Shown here piece by piece: positions 12,101 through 24,100 of a DNA stretch of 64,000 nt. The DNA lies in assembly GCA_002633005.1 (NCBI GenBank), contig NMRA01000135.1:61115-125114 (forward strand), given 5' to 3'. The first letter of the stretch is position 1, and every line of letters begins with the position of its first letter. The notes under the pieces are model-generated. The model was not told the DNA's origin. It saw only the letters and a program-made list of their open reading frames with translations, and did not search any database. A program made the position numbers and the translations under genes. This DNA comes from Phoronis australis (Eukaryota; Phoronida; Phoronidae).

Positions 12101-13619
12101 TAAAATATCAGCACAAATGTAGTAAACATACAGAAGCAGTCAGTTGTGCATGTCGAGTTATCTCAGCACAAATAGCGTCCACACTACAGTACTAACAGAC
12201 CTAGCCAAAACTGCATCCAGTAGTAACTTGTTCTAGGGCAGTTCAGTGTGGACAGCACTTTAAGTGATAGATTTTCAACCAGGAAAGGTGTTTATTATAC
12301 CACGTACATTTCTGCAGCAATTCTACTGATATTTCAGATAAGTCCAGGGTTTTATTTTTCCATACTAATCCACATTTCGAGATCTAAGATAAGATACAGC
12401 ACCAAAATCAAATTATACAAACTGGTAAGTGTTATAATCAGGAGGAGTCCAATAAACAAGCATATGACACTTTTTAAGCACAAACTATCATGCAGACAAG
12501 ATTCTAAAACTGTGATTACTATGGCACACTAAATTTAAGACAATATTAATAAATGAGGAAATAAAATGTTCAAAATGAATGATATGTACCGGTAGTCGTC
12601 TCACAAGGAAACTTACACCAAAATATAGAATGGTTGACCACGTTTTGTACCTTTGTATTGTAACCCAGGCATTCAAATGACACCAAACTTGTCCCTTACG
12701 CCATTTAAAAGAAACATAATCTGGTGAATGTTACTTCCACCATTCTCATGGTTTAGTGATAAAAAAAGAAAAATCTAAATTCAAAATTCAAACCAGTTGT
12801 GATGCTGTATTGTTACTTCTTTGTTTCGGCAGAGCGACACTGATGTATTGGGAGGCTGTGATAATTTCTGTAGTAAAATTTTCTTTGACATGCCATTCAT
12901 TGCTTACAAAATATAGTGAAGTGAAAAAAATTCTGGTATTTTGTTTGAAATTGCACCTAAGTTAGTGAACAAGGAACAGATAAGAAATGGCAAAAAAGAA
13001 ATCATCCACAGTCAAGGTGAGATGCTTTATTTCAAGGAGCGCAAAGCCAGAGCACACATGATTGCTTCACAAATTTAGCAACAGAATAAAGGAATGACTG
13101 AGTTTTTCATCAGTTATGCAAATTACAGGTTAGCTTCAGTGTAAAGCTTTAAACTAAATATAGATTTGCGTTGTTGTGGGTAAAAAACTGACCAAATAAA
13201 ATCTGCTATAAAATTGTCATTAAAAACTACGGCTCTTCCTTGAGTAAAATAAAAATGGTTAGAAAAATTGGCGTTCTATCGTTTTTCTGCAGCTAAAGTT
13301 GTGGGGTGATCTTATGCATCGGCCCAAGTTAACCACCGCAGCCCCAGAGGGCAACGCTGATGGACCAACTAGCATAGTTACTACGTAAATGTGATGTTCA
13401 CTCGCAAAGGAAATAGCGACGCACTGGGTCGGACTTTTGCTCAACTATTTGCACACAGATCTATCTTCCAATGTTTTTCTAACACTAGAAAGTGTGGCAT
13501 TTTGTACCCAAACCTACCGTTGTCACTCCAATAGGTATACTTGTTACTAAACCACAAGCAGCAACTGTGAAATAAAGTAAAGCTTGCACAGAAAGCTGAC
13601 AATCAAATGGAAATCCCAT
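6173..13619 (-). CDS. TMEM179: TMEM179/TMEM179B-family four-pass membrane protein (5 exons)
   Basis: Coding exons in order on the minus strand are 13518-13619, 11594-11787, 9339-9479, 7527-7638 and 6173-6340. All introns are GT-AG and phases close to give 717 nt and 238 aa, near the roughly 230 aa of human TMEM179. Four hydrophobic segments lie at about residues 8-32, 65-88, 104-128 and 184-203. Loop 1 opens with a motif resembling the family F-(K/R)-G-x-C-L-L, here FKGHCLL at 37-43. TM3 contains VLVFISSIIVSAG, close to the family FLVFIASTIVSVG. Both loops expected on the outside carry N-glycosylation sequons (N51; N154 and N171) and cysteines, with a short charged cytoplasmic tail after TM4. 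The start is the first ATG of a hydrophobic exon with a good donor. The family's molecular role is poorly known; membrane location is inferred from topology. Assignment between TMEM179 and TMEM179B is not certain; the family call is. Confidence 0.85.
6344..6424. repeat. 38-bp tandem duplication at TMEM179 last-intron acceptor
   Basis: Positions 6344-6381 and 6387-6424 are near-identical copies, each beginning aaatggtaacaa and ending attactattt. The first abuts the ctg that forms the CAG acceptor of the last exon. The polypyrimidine and branch-site region is therefore duplicated 43 bp upstream, but without a second AG. Confidence 0.85.
6540..6790 (+). repeat. Dispersed repeat family C, copy 1
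   Basis: Shares an ordered series of motifs with 50200-50430 and 57530-57775: aaaactttaccaaa..tgtttt, acaaacc..ctaa, a polyT-rich stretch with ttaatctttat, and gaattcactc/aatttcactc followed by ttgtgagttaaata. All three copies have the same orientation and are diverged. No coding capacity or terminal repeats were recognised. Confidence 0.55.
10492..10936 (+). repeat. Dispersed repeat family A, copy 1 (TMEM179 intron)
   Basis: About 445 bp align along their whole length with 15803-16276. Shared words include ttaactccattctggcattt, tttgttcgat, accaatagca, ccaaaatcgcccaactacaa and tgggtttgactgtgttcaca. Both copies are in the same orientation and end at gtcac(t/c)gaacggga. No long frame or terminal repeat was recognised, so the class is unknown. 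Confidence 0.8.
11848..12045 (+). repeat. Dispersed repeat family B, copy 1 (TMEM179 intron 1)
   Basis: Begins acatgcgtgcacccagccta and shares with 21320-21553 the words ggacttttgtc, gtggacctttttgcc and gaattgtgcat in the same order. Contains a G run (ggggggc) near its start. Confidence 0.65.
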
Positions 13620-15802
13620 TTTGATGCTGTCTACTAAACGCGTCTCCACGTACAAAAGAGTTCACCCAGTAAACAACAAGTCACGTACTGGGACTGTGGC
13701 CTCGGCGCTCATAAATGCAAGGCACTCGCAAGAAAAACTAGCATGTTGACGTGTTTCATCTTAATGCAAGGACCCTCCCGAAGATTTTTCGATTTTGCGT
13801 TTTCGTGAGTTTCTTGCGTCTCCAACCGGAGGAGGGTAGGCTACCCTGACCGGAAACGAAATAGTAGGCCTATATATCGCCTATATATAGCAGTCATCAT
13901 TTGTTTGTATAGTCATCATTGGTTTGTATATACGCTCTTTAATAGTAATAATCTTTATTTAAAAGTCGGTGATATTAAACAATGAAACGTTAGCACAAGT
14001 GCTATCAACCGACAAATTTAAAATCTACAAAATGGAGATACAGAACTAAAATACTAGGTAATTCTACAGTACGGAGAATATACAGACTAACTTAAACATA
14101 AATATAAATATAAATACAAAAGTACACATACATGTTACGGAGCGTTTAGACATTTGTATCAGTTTTCACAAGAGCAGATTTCAGGGAAAAAAATCATGAG
14201 CAAGAGTGGCAAATTACATTGTCTCATTACTGATGGCAATGAGTTCCACAGCAAAGTACCTTTATGGGAGATTGAGTTACGCCAGTAAGTCATCATAATT
14301 TGATATGTTACTCTTTGTTTCGTATTGCATATTTGTATGCTATTAAATAAAACGTTCCCTGATCTATCTCTCTGCCTCTCCCTCTCCCCCTGTACCCGAC
14401 CCCGGGACCAAGAAGCTCAGTGGTCAAAACATCGCCGATGCTATAGTCCAGGCTATCACGAAAGCACAGGTGGATATAGTTCAGTTAAGATTGCTTCGCT
14501 TGTTTCCATGGTAGGATGGCGGCACACCATCGTCTCGTTTGGGATTTCCGATAGAGCGCCCATCCTCAGAACTGAAGAGCCCATCAGGCAAGGACGAAAA
14601 ATCGCTCACGGGCGCATTTTGGCGACTCTAGAACGAGTCATCAAAAATGCTTGTCGTTACCTTTTTCATCTCGTAGAAAAGGAACGTTTATGCATAAGTT
14701 GACAAATGCTTAGTGGCCCCAAAACAACCGTACCCGTGCCCAGCAGTGTTTCAGCTTTATTCCGTCACCACGCGAGATACAGTTCAACCTCTTTCAAAAT
14801 CGCCAAGGCCGCCTGAGTGTTGGTAGTGACCACAAAGCGTGGCATTCTGTCAGTGAAGATGGCCGGAGATGCGCCAACAGCATGGTAATTGAGTTTGTGT
14901 GTTCTGCTGACTATGATTCCGTACCGTTATAAAACTAATTGTATAATCTAGCTGATCAAACGGGGTGCAACTTTTTATTCTAGAATCGGGGATCATTTTC
15001 GACATGTGTTAATTCATGGAAAAAAATCATATAAATTCACACCTCATAGGCTTTGTGACTTTTTATTTTGGAGTTTTTAGAGCGATCACAAATACGTGCG
15101 TACGAATTTTATTTACACTTTTTACTGAGGTCTTCTAAAATTCCACAATTTCTAGAAATCAGTTTGAAATCGTGTTCCGACATTTCAAAATGTCCTGCTC
15201 CTTGAACGCAGCTTAGTTTATGACTTTCTGATGATGAGCGTGTACGGCCTGCGATGGACGATAATTGGGCACCTCTGTTTTGCCATGAATATGAAGGATA
15301 TTGTGTGCGGCCAATGGTAAAATGATTGTGCTCAGCTGGCACGACGCAGTAGCCCAGCAACACAGAAACAACCAAAATATTATTGATTGTTTGAGTTTCA
15401 CAATCCGGGGTTTGCCCAACATACGGTTGACATTCTCGTTTGAAATGGTGGTACTCGAGCTGCCGAATCATACTTCTTCAACGCCAGGTCTGCATTGAAC
15501 GGTATTAACGTCTATTGTTGGTTTACAATGAACACACTCACATTAGGTTCTCAGCGTAGTAATCATATGCCACGTACTCCTAATCGTTTTACTACAAAGA
15601 TAATAGATATCAGGGCTCGGGGTATAATCATCTCACGGTCGTCGCCGGGATGGTATTGTATATAGTACTTTTGTGTGAATTCAAGATGGGTGTCTTGTCA
15701 AGTCCTAGTTTGCCGCGGGTAATGACCCCATCATTGAAGCTGAAAAGTTCGAGTCCCCTCGGGAAATTTCGAGTTTCGAGTTTTTACATTACGCGTTTTC
15801 CC

Positions 15803-16276
15803 GTTGGGAGGATGATCCCTGTAGCCATATATCTTACACGCCCGATTAACTTCATTCTGGCATTTATGCTTGGACGGGGCCATTCCTCTTTTGTTCGATT
15901 GCTCTAATCTCCAATAAGATCCTGTCAGCCTGAGTTGTGCTGTTAAAAATAAAAGTTAAGTTATAAGATATTTGAACATAAACCAATAGCATGTCTGAAA
16001 TCCTCGTCAAATGGTGATCATGTTTTGTTTTTGAAAAGCCAAAATCGCCCAACTACAACCGAAAATGAATCTATTCTTTCCGAACACGTACCAATGCGCT
16101 CTGGGTTTGACTGTGTTCACACGTGGTCTGTAATAAGCCTGCATGGTAGATAATTGGCCTGCCCGTGTTGCCATACTAGACAAACGACTATGCTTGACAG
16201 TAAACAAAGAAGCTACTACATGATGTTACCACACTCTCACAACCCGCTACGTCTGGTAAAGTCACCGAACGGGAAA
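15803..16276 (+). repeat. Dispersed repeat family A, copy 2
   Basis: Intergenic copy of the element at 10492-10936, with substitutions and small indels throughout. The two insertions are therefore not recent duplicates of each other or an assembly effect. Confidence 0.8.
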
Positions 16277-16505
16277 AGTGCCGCCAGTGTAGTAGGCTCA
16301 GGGTTCATATAGAGCTTACCACTCAGCATAAACCATAACTGAGGTATTCGAGCAGAGAATTGGCTTGGCACAAAACTTATGATGGAAAATGCCAAAGATA
16401 ATCTCGAGCTCGATTTCAAGTAGAATTACTAGATCCCGCCCGTTTGCGCCCCCGCCGCCGAACTTTGCGTGATGGCCGGACTCGGAGCTTGACACTGGCT
16501 GAGCC

Positions 16506-17066
16506 CGGCGACTGCCGGAGACGGAGCCGTTCCAATACCGAAGAGGCGCTCAATTATTCCCCAAACAATCTAGTCGTTGAAAAAATCGTGTCCGAATAAT
16601 ATGTAGGTTGCGGAACGAATTGACACGGTGGACGGAGTGTCGGATCCGAGAGTCGGGTAACCGGCGCCGCGGCCGGGGCGGGGCTGAGTCAGTCCGATGG
16701 CGCCGTCACGGTCCTGAAACTGAGATACGAGGTTGACGTCCACGGGCCAACAATTAATCACGAATAAAAAGCTACTTGAAAAAATCGTTGTTGCTGAAAA
16801 TCATCTTGATTGGAAATCCCCCGTAGTAAAATATCCTTAGTCATGCGGTAAACCACCGGGGCCAGTAACCCGCGGCAGAGTCAGCCGGCGCCACTTCGTT
16901 GAAGCGTGCGTTCAGTAACGCTATGACCTACGCTAGGACCTAGCTAAAATCTAGCCGAAGTCACGTGCTCGCACTTAAAATACACGGCCATTTCTCACGT
17001 AATCTCACGAAATCTTGCTTTCTAGCGAGGTCGCAGCGTTACTTATTTTAACGGGAGGCAGCCTGG
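16506..17066 (+). repeat. 0.55 kb near-identical duplication, copy 1
   Basis: Matches 17290-17842 almost base for base from cggcgactgccgg to gggaggcagcctgg, differing by a few small indels and substitutions. It is more G+C- and CpG-rich than its surroundings. Copy 1 continues directly into the ACTC-rich element. Confidence 0.95.
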
Positions 17067-17288
17067 GCCCGGTCTCCAATCTCCGTACTCAGACTCATAC
17101 TCATACTCGAGATTTCATACTCAAAATCGTGCTCACTGGAGTCGTACTCAAAAAAGCGTATCTAATGTCGTATTTCGAGTAGACTCCAAACGTACTCAAA
17201 TCTGACACTCATACTCGAGTTGCTATGGAACTCTTTATAATGTGAAATGCAAAATCACGCAAAGCCGCGCTGATTCATCGCTCCCTAT
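17067..17288 (+). repeat. ACTC-rich dispersed element, second copy
   Basis: Opens with gcccggtctccaatctccg, the reverse complement of 181-212, and continues as degenerate ACTCATACTCGAG-type words. It is bounded on the right by the ambiguous base at 17289. It lies between the two halves of the 0.55 kb duplication. Confidence 0.8.
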
Positions 17289-17289
17289 N

Positions 17290-17842
17290 CGGCGACTGCC
17301 GGGGAGCCGTTCCAATACCGAAGAGGCGCTCAATTATTCCCCAAACAATCTAGTCGTTGAAAAAATCGTGTCCGAATAATATGTAGGTTGCGGAACGAAT
17401 TGACACGGTGGACGGAGTGTCGGATCCGAGAGTCGGGTAACCGGCGCCGCGGGGCGGGGCTGACTCAGTCCGATGGCGCCGTCACGGTCCTGAAACTGAG
17501 ATACGAGGTTGACGTCCACGGGCCAACAATTAATCACGAATAAAAAGCTACTTGAAAAAATCGTTGTTGCTGAAAATCATCTTGATTGGAAATCCCCCGT
17601 AGTAAAATATCCTTAGTCATGCGGTAAACCACCGGGGCCAGTAACCCGCGGCAGAGTCAGCCGGCGCCACTTCGTTGAAGCGTGCGTTCAGTAACGCTAT
17701 GACCTACGCTAGGACCTAGCTAAAATCTAGCCGAAGTCACGTGCTCGCACTTAAAATACACGGCCATTTCTCACGTAATCTCGCGAAATCTTGCTTTTTA
17801 GCGAGGTCGCAGCGTTACTTATTTTAACGGGAGGCAGCCTGG
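17290..17842 (+). repeat. 0.55 kb near-identical duplication, copy 2
   Basis: Begins directly after the N at 17289 and ends at gcagcctgg, where it continues into unique sequence leading to the SPATA7 promoter. A minus-strand open frame beginning MINCWPVDVN occurs in both copies but shifts frame between them, which argues against a protein. Confidence 0.95.
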
Positions 17843-17948
17843 TTACAAGATGCTAAACCGATCAGCGCTGTCTTGAGGCTTGGGGACGAGGCTGCCTGCC
17901 GTCCCAGCAGATGTCACTTATAATAACTGCGGAAGTGTTCAGCACTGT

Positions 17949-18022
17949 GATTGGTTTTCACTATTTCTCTGAACCAATAGAAAAATTGTTTAGAAAAACT
18001 AAATTAGTTGATAGTAACAAAT
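17949..18022 (+). promoter_or_regulatory. Probable SPATA7 proximal promoter with paired CCAAT boxes
   Basis: An inverted CCAAT (ATTGG, 17950-17954) and a direct CCAAT (17974-17978) lie 24 bp apart. They sit 45-75 bp before the first candidate ATG at 18023, with no TATA box between. Paired CCAAT boxes bound by NF-Y are typical of TATA-less housekeeping and ciliary gene promoters. The call rests on motif position only. Confidence 0.4.
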
Positions 18023-18100
18023 ATGGCGGAAAAAGAAGACCCAGCTGAGGATAAATTTCTTGCATTGACGAGTAATTTGAAAACTGCCCTGATTTTATGA
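18023..18100 (+). CDS. uORF overlapping the SPATA7 start by ATGA
   Basis: An ATG in good context (caaatATGG) opens a 25-codon reading frame beginning MAEKEDPAEDK. Its TGA stop at 18098-18100 shares bases with the proposed SPATA7 ATG at 18097-18099. The frame has no splice donor of its own that would keep it open. It may be a translated regulatory uORF that feeds termination-reinitiation at SPATA7, or simply 5' UTR. Transcription this far upstream is inferred from the promoter-like CCAAT pair just before it. Confidence 0.4.
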   Translation: MAEKEDPAEDKFLALTSNLKTALIL

Positions 18101-21100
18101 GTAATTTAAAGATGTCCTTTCGGGCTCGAAAGCCAGGTATTTTTTAACGTCACCGTTTCAAAAATAGATGTCTGTAGATTAGATTCTTAAGTTTTTATCG
18201 TGTCCTGTTAGAGCATTAGATTATTTCCGAGGCCGAGGCACCTGCTCGACTAAGTTTTACTGTGCACTAAGTCACTGGCTCTTCTACTTTGTGTCAGACT
18301 GTAATGACTCAACGCAATTCAACGTGAACTGTGCACGTCCTGTGCAGTCAAGCTGTGTCTGTGAATGTGGGGTGCATTCTGAACTTGGTGTTGTGCAAAA
18401 CCACGCTTGTCGGCTAAGACAAGATGTCACAAAGGTTTCGCAGTGAAACTTGTAATTTTCCAGCTGCAGGTCCTGTCGTCATACAGTCAATGTTGCATTT
18501 GGGATCACTAATTAAATCCACAGTGCTAATGAGCTAGTGCTAACATTTGACAAATTAAAAGCTGGAAGCAAATTTTGTCTTCTACTTACAGTTAGCCTTG
18601 GTACAAAGCTGTATACTAAATATACAGCTTTGCACCGATGTGGGTAAAAAAGTGGTAAGATAAAATCTAACACAAAATTAGTGTCGTGAAAAATTACAGT
18701 CTTTACTTGAGTAAACTAAATTATTTAAAGGTGTTGAAAAAAATGGTGTTCTACCGTTATTCTGCTGCTAAAGTGGTGGAGCGATCTTTAGCGACAGCTT
18801 TCGGTGCCATGGAATATTGCGTCACCTATTGGCCAGTTTCTTTTGTCGCTGATTATTCAATCAGCTGTTCTTCTTTCACGAGGTTGTGTACACGTCATAA
18901 TAAATTATCGAAACTGGTTTCACTTCATTATAAGTTTTCAGAACTTTGATACCGAAAAACCGAATTTCAGAAGAAATTTTGCTGCTGCCAAGCTATCATC
19001 ATCTTCCGAGAGATGTCGCAAAAAATTAGGAAATGACGCGTGCGCGTGACACGAGCGTACTGTTTTCAAAACGACGACATACTTTTCATTGTTAGGAAAG
19101 GCAGAGAGTTACGCAAGAAAATGATGTTTATTGCATTGTTTTTCACTTAAACGGCTGTAACGGGCAAGGTGAGTGTTGGTTGATTCCCAGATTGTGCATG
19201 CACCCCGTCCGGTCTTTAGCTTTACTTGTTGATACATGTTTCACGGCGAGGTGACGAGCAGAACTACCCTGGCTATGTGCAATTTCGGGGTCTACGGAAG
19301 AAATACACACACACACAGTGGTACCTAGCTGTATTTGACGACAGTCTGGCTAACTTAAAGTATGCATGAGTCATTTACTAGTATGAAGCCAGTTCACGAT
19401 CATTGAAGTATGGGCATAAGGTTATATAGTAAATATATCTTATAATTGTTTCTTAGTTTTTTGTGAAATTACTTGTATTGCAATTATAATTATAAAAAAA
19501 TGTGTCTCCCCTGTGCTGTGCTGCTCGGAGTGATCTGGAAGTGGCGTTCCAGTCACACATTCTTTAATGTTTACATCAAAATGTGTTTCCTCTTAAATTG
19601 TTGTATAGTCATAAAGAGTGGAAAATGCTTTCAATCACTATCAAATTCACCACGTAACTTTTTGGTTTTGATTAAAATTCTATTTCTTAACCTCCTTGGT
19701 TTATATTGGTGACTTGACTAAGGCAGGAACACTACCAATTCTTTTGGTCATTTAGTTATCAGCCAACTGCTCTACATCCTTCAAAATTAGTACAAGGATG
19801 GGTCTAGAACAAGGCTTGATGACCATGAGATAACTTCATTTTTGCTTTCAATTTCTTCTCCAGTATTCAGTAAGTTATCTGTAAATTGATCTGAAACTAT
19901 CGTGATCTGGAACTGTCACATTGACTTTTTCTGTAACAAAACAGCCCATTAATGTTCAGAATGATCAATGGGTCTATTGTATGTATCAATAATTCTAGCA
20001 TCTTGAGATTGTCTAACGGTATTGAATACTGTGTATTCTATGATTTATTACAGTGCCAGCTGCTCCTATGGAGTTGAAAGGTCGCATGAACCTCAAAAGT
20101 AGTGGTAAGGGAACTAGAAGTAACACATTGTTTGAAAACATTCCTTTAAATTGTTTGTGCTTACGTTTGTCTTGGTCTTGTCATAACGTCCAGACAAGTA
20201 CAGGTTTTTGGAGTTCTGGAGCACCTCTCAAACTGTAAAGCCATTACACAAGTCATACGTTACATTATTACTGCTTTGAAACCCTGCGTCTGCCTGTGGT
20301 TCACAGTCGTATCCAGAATACTAAAATTAACGAATGTCGGCAGTAATCACTTCCAGGGGTCTGGAGTTATGAGAATCAGTTTAATGCCTGTTATTCAGTG
20401 GACAAAACTGGTTCTCAAAATCCGATCTGAGACTCCTGTAAGTAATTTTTACCAAAATAGCTGTTGGTTTGTATTTTGTACAAATACAGTTAATGTAATT
20501 TTTTTCTCAGTGATGGGTACTATGCCGGCCAACAAAACACTAATAGTTATCACAAAATTGCTTAGTAACACCAGTTCATAAAATTCTAGAATTCATTTTC
20601 ATTTAATGAATATTATGTTGCACTTTAATGTTTCTATTTTTCATCAGTTGTTGCAGCATTATTTTTTACAGACTTCCACAAATTAACACATTATGCGAGT
20701 TTGTTTGTGGCAACAAAGAACATAACTGCCTTATTCAATAGAAAAATGCATGTGGAGAATTTCTCGCTTACACTGGTCACCCCTCTGATTCCCTAAGCCC
20801 CAGACAACTTTTATGATGCCTATTCAGCACGCCCTTTGTATTGATATAGATCTGAGCTAATGAAGTGGAAAGGTAATAGCAGCTAGCACTACTTTCTTAA
20901 CAATGGTGGTCCTTATTACACCCAAATTGTTTTTCTCTGGCATTTGCACAGAGTTAAAACCTGCAATGTGGAGAGCAGTTTTAACTTTGTACATTTTAAA
21001 TATTACAAAAAGACTAAAATGTTAATTTGCGTTGATCTTGACAAAGGGCCACTTCCCAAAGGAACGTTGGTTTTAAATATGTTTAATACCTGTTTTTATT

Positions 21101-24100
21101 ACTTTATTTTAATATTCCTGTTTAGTTGTTTTTTTTCTTACGGGTTTAGGGTTGCTATCTTTTTATTTTACGTTTAAACAAAGTATCAAAACAACTTAGA
21201 AGTCAGTTGTGAACCCATGCCTGAATTTTCCAGATTACAGCTATACCAAACATGTCACTGCAAACAAACTACACTTGCCATTAGTTCAAGTTCAATCTTT
21301 ATTAGAACTCAAATCATAAACATGCGCGCATCCAGCTTAAAATGTAGGGGGGGGGCTAGAATTTGTCGGTATGCAGACCTTTTACTGAAAAAAAAAACAG
21401 CGAGGACTAAAAAAGATGGGGCCACTAGGTTCAGGCCTGCGAATTGTGCATCCACGCCGGATTTCTGTGGACTTTGTGGACTTTTGTCCCGTTTACACGG
21501 ATTTTTTTGTTTCACTGAGGCGGACCTTTTTGCCCAATTTTCCAAATTGCTGGGCTCATTCAAGCGCTCGAGCCCCCCTGGGTGTGCCCATGATAAAATA
21601 TATGCAAAAGTTCAAATATGGTGGTAGCCAAACTGAAGATTTAGAACCTCTGGACAATTTTGGTTGCAATAACTGCGTAACTATTCTAGCTTTTCCTCAG
21701 TCATAAAAATTAAATCACAGCTCTTGCCCATCAACCAACCTCATCCACTGTTTGCACTCTCTCATTGACTACAAAGCAAGTCATCTTAGTTGTCTTCACA
21801 CGTGTTTCATTACAACTACAAGCTAACCATCGAAATTGGTGCATTTCCACGAATAGCAGTTTCCGGTTAGTTTACTACTTATGGAGTAAAATAGTTTGGC
21901 ATGCACCAGGCCCTAAACGATGTTTTAAAAGTTATTGACATCTAATTTTGTCACTGTGTGTTGTTTATAGATGTTTCAACGTAGCTTAGTTGTATATTAA
22001 ACGAATTATTCACGTGTTATTGTTAACTCTGATAAGCATTTGTTAATCACCGAGTATATCATTATGCACATTCGTTTATCTTCAATCGTACCCAATGTTT
22101 GTATTTTTTAGCTTAATAGTTCCTTGATTTTTAAAAATGAAAAACCAAACTTGGTTGTTTTTTCCATCTGAATACAACTGTGGTATTTGTTTTTAATGAA
22201 AACCGTTGTTTAATGCATTTTAAAAATTCGCCCGTACGTACAGGCAGAGGTGTTTACTACAGTTTATGGTCGGGTAATTACACTTAATTGGGTCTTGCTC
22301 ACGCCAGACAATGCGGTCATCGCAATTGAGTCCGACTTTGGTGCTGCAGTGTGATCCTGGTAAAATCCGCTCAGGAGGATGAGCGGTGAAAAGTCACGCA
22401 TATCTTTAGAAATGCGTGTCTTTCGTGTAAGCGTATTATTCACAGCATGGTATCCTTTTCTTATTCAAAGACTTTTGACAAAACAATGAAGTCTTCATTT
22501 ACCTGATATGACTTATAGAGATGGAAACTATGATTGATCCAGATGATGATGAAGATGATAATTTATAAATCTGTTCTTCTGGACTAATAATAGTACACTG
22601 AAGCCAACTCTGACCTTTCTGATCTTTTTGGAGCTTTGAACCTGCTGGCCAATCTGTGTTGTCAGTGACCCCTGATCTCTGGGGTAACAGGCCAGTGGCA
22701 TGGGACTAAACATTAGACAGCTTAAACTTAACATCATCCTGTTTATTAAGGTGAAGAATTAACTTGGCCTCTTTTTTAGCGGTCTTAAACCATCTGCTCT
22801 CTTATTCCCTCCAAGAAGATCATTCTTGTGACAGGTTGGAGAGTTGGCTACAGCGTCGAGGCATCACCTGGTAATATTATTAGTCCAAAAGAACAGATTT
22901 GTAAATGATCATCCTGAGGTCACTCGAGGTCAAAACTTTATCCACTTCTTCATTCCAGCCTATTGTCCAACAGGAGGCAAGCTGTGTGACCAATACATGT
23001 ATGTTGACCAAATGAACGCTCACTATAAAAAGGTGCTAACCGCCAAGTGTAAGTATAAGCTTGAAGTATTTATCAATACACTTATAGTGATTAAGTGAAC
23101 ACTTACTATGAGATATAGGTAAGAATTGTTATTCTTCTGACACGTCACATGTTAGTCACAACAATAGATGAAGAGAGAGATCAGACTTTCTACTATAAAT
23201 AGCCTTAAAGCACATGGTTCATGTAGCGCCATATGGGCGGGAGGATTGTAGGTGTGGAGAAGGGAGATTGGTATATTAAATACAAAATGGTATATATTGG
23301 TATATATATATATATATTGGTATATTAAATACAAAATACAGACAAATTTTTGGTTTACACTCAAACAACAGAGATATCAGCCATCAAATGTCCCTGTTGA
23401 AAAAACGTTAAGTTTTCATTTTGATGGCTGTTATGTCCGTTGTCCAAAGAAAAATAAAAAATCTGAGACATAAATCATAAACTAAGTTTGCATGCTAATC
23501 AATCATCACTCTAAAGAGAAATTGACGTTCAAAAGTGCAGAAAACATCAAAAATTAAGAGGCCTAAAACTGGACAATTTGAGTTTGCCACATGCTTGAAA
23601 TCAAAGCAAACCAAGTTTTACCGAACAATCTGTGTATTAAATAACTTGTTTAAAAATTGCAATGAGTTGCAAGTAAAAATATAAGTATAATTATACAGTT
23701 TTTGAATGTGGAATTTTTAGAAATCAATTTCCAAGAATGTTATCTTATATCATTGTTATAGCAAGACACCATTTTGAGAAATTGTTAGAAGACTTTGAAA
23801 AATGAAAAATGTCAAATTTTGCAATTTGTCTAAAATTAGTGAGATCTTACCATACTGGTGGTAATGTGTCATTATTTAACCCGTACTTAACAATGTTCTT
23901 TCAGCTGCCATTGACAACAAAGTGCCCAAGTCCCATGTCTCTAGTACCTTAGGTAAGTTGTGCTGGCAGGTATTTCACTTTGAATGTAAGAATGTCCTTC
24001 ACCTTTGCTGAGTAATGAAACTCGATGATTTTCACTGGAAAATATTCTAGATACCTTGATTTGTTAAAAGTTTTGTGTGTTGATGTGCCTCTGATTGCCA

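Larger units (their letters stand above)
13620..17948. other. TMEM179-SPATA7 divergent intergenic region
   Basis: 13620-13800 is the likely TMEM179 promoter side but shows no clear TATA or CCAAT motif. 13950-14300 is A+T-rich. 14325-14702 is a 125-codon open frame of no recognisable family, and 15100-15500 has overlapping frames on both strands, also unrecognised. The rest is repeat family A and the 16506-17842 duplication. Confidence 0.5.

Noticed and set aside
12617-12694. A 78-nt in-phase candidate exon on the minus strand (GQVWCHLNAW...) with a gtaagt donor, between TMEM179 exons 1 and 2.
   Set aside because: It keeps the frame, but it would insert 26 residues between TM1 and the conserved FKGHCLL motif, where family members have none. 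The acceptor (ggcgtaag) is also weak. Skipping it gives the expected family length.
14325-14702. A 125-codon plus-strand open frame.
   Set aside because: No recognisable domain, a low-complexity LSLCLSLSP start and no splice links to other exons. Kept only as a note in the intergenic entry.
16570-17537. Minus-strand frame MINCWPVDVN... present in both duplication copies.
   Set aside because: The two near-identical copies shift frame relative to each other and no family is recognised, so conservation reflects the DNA duplication.
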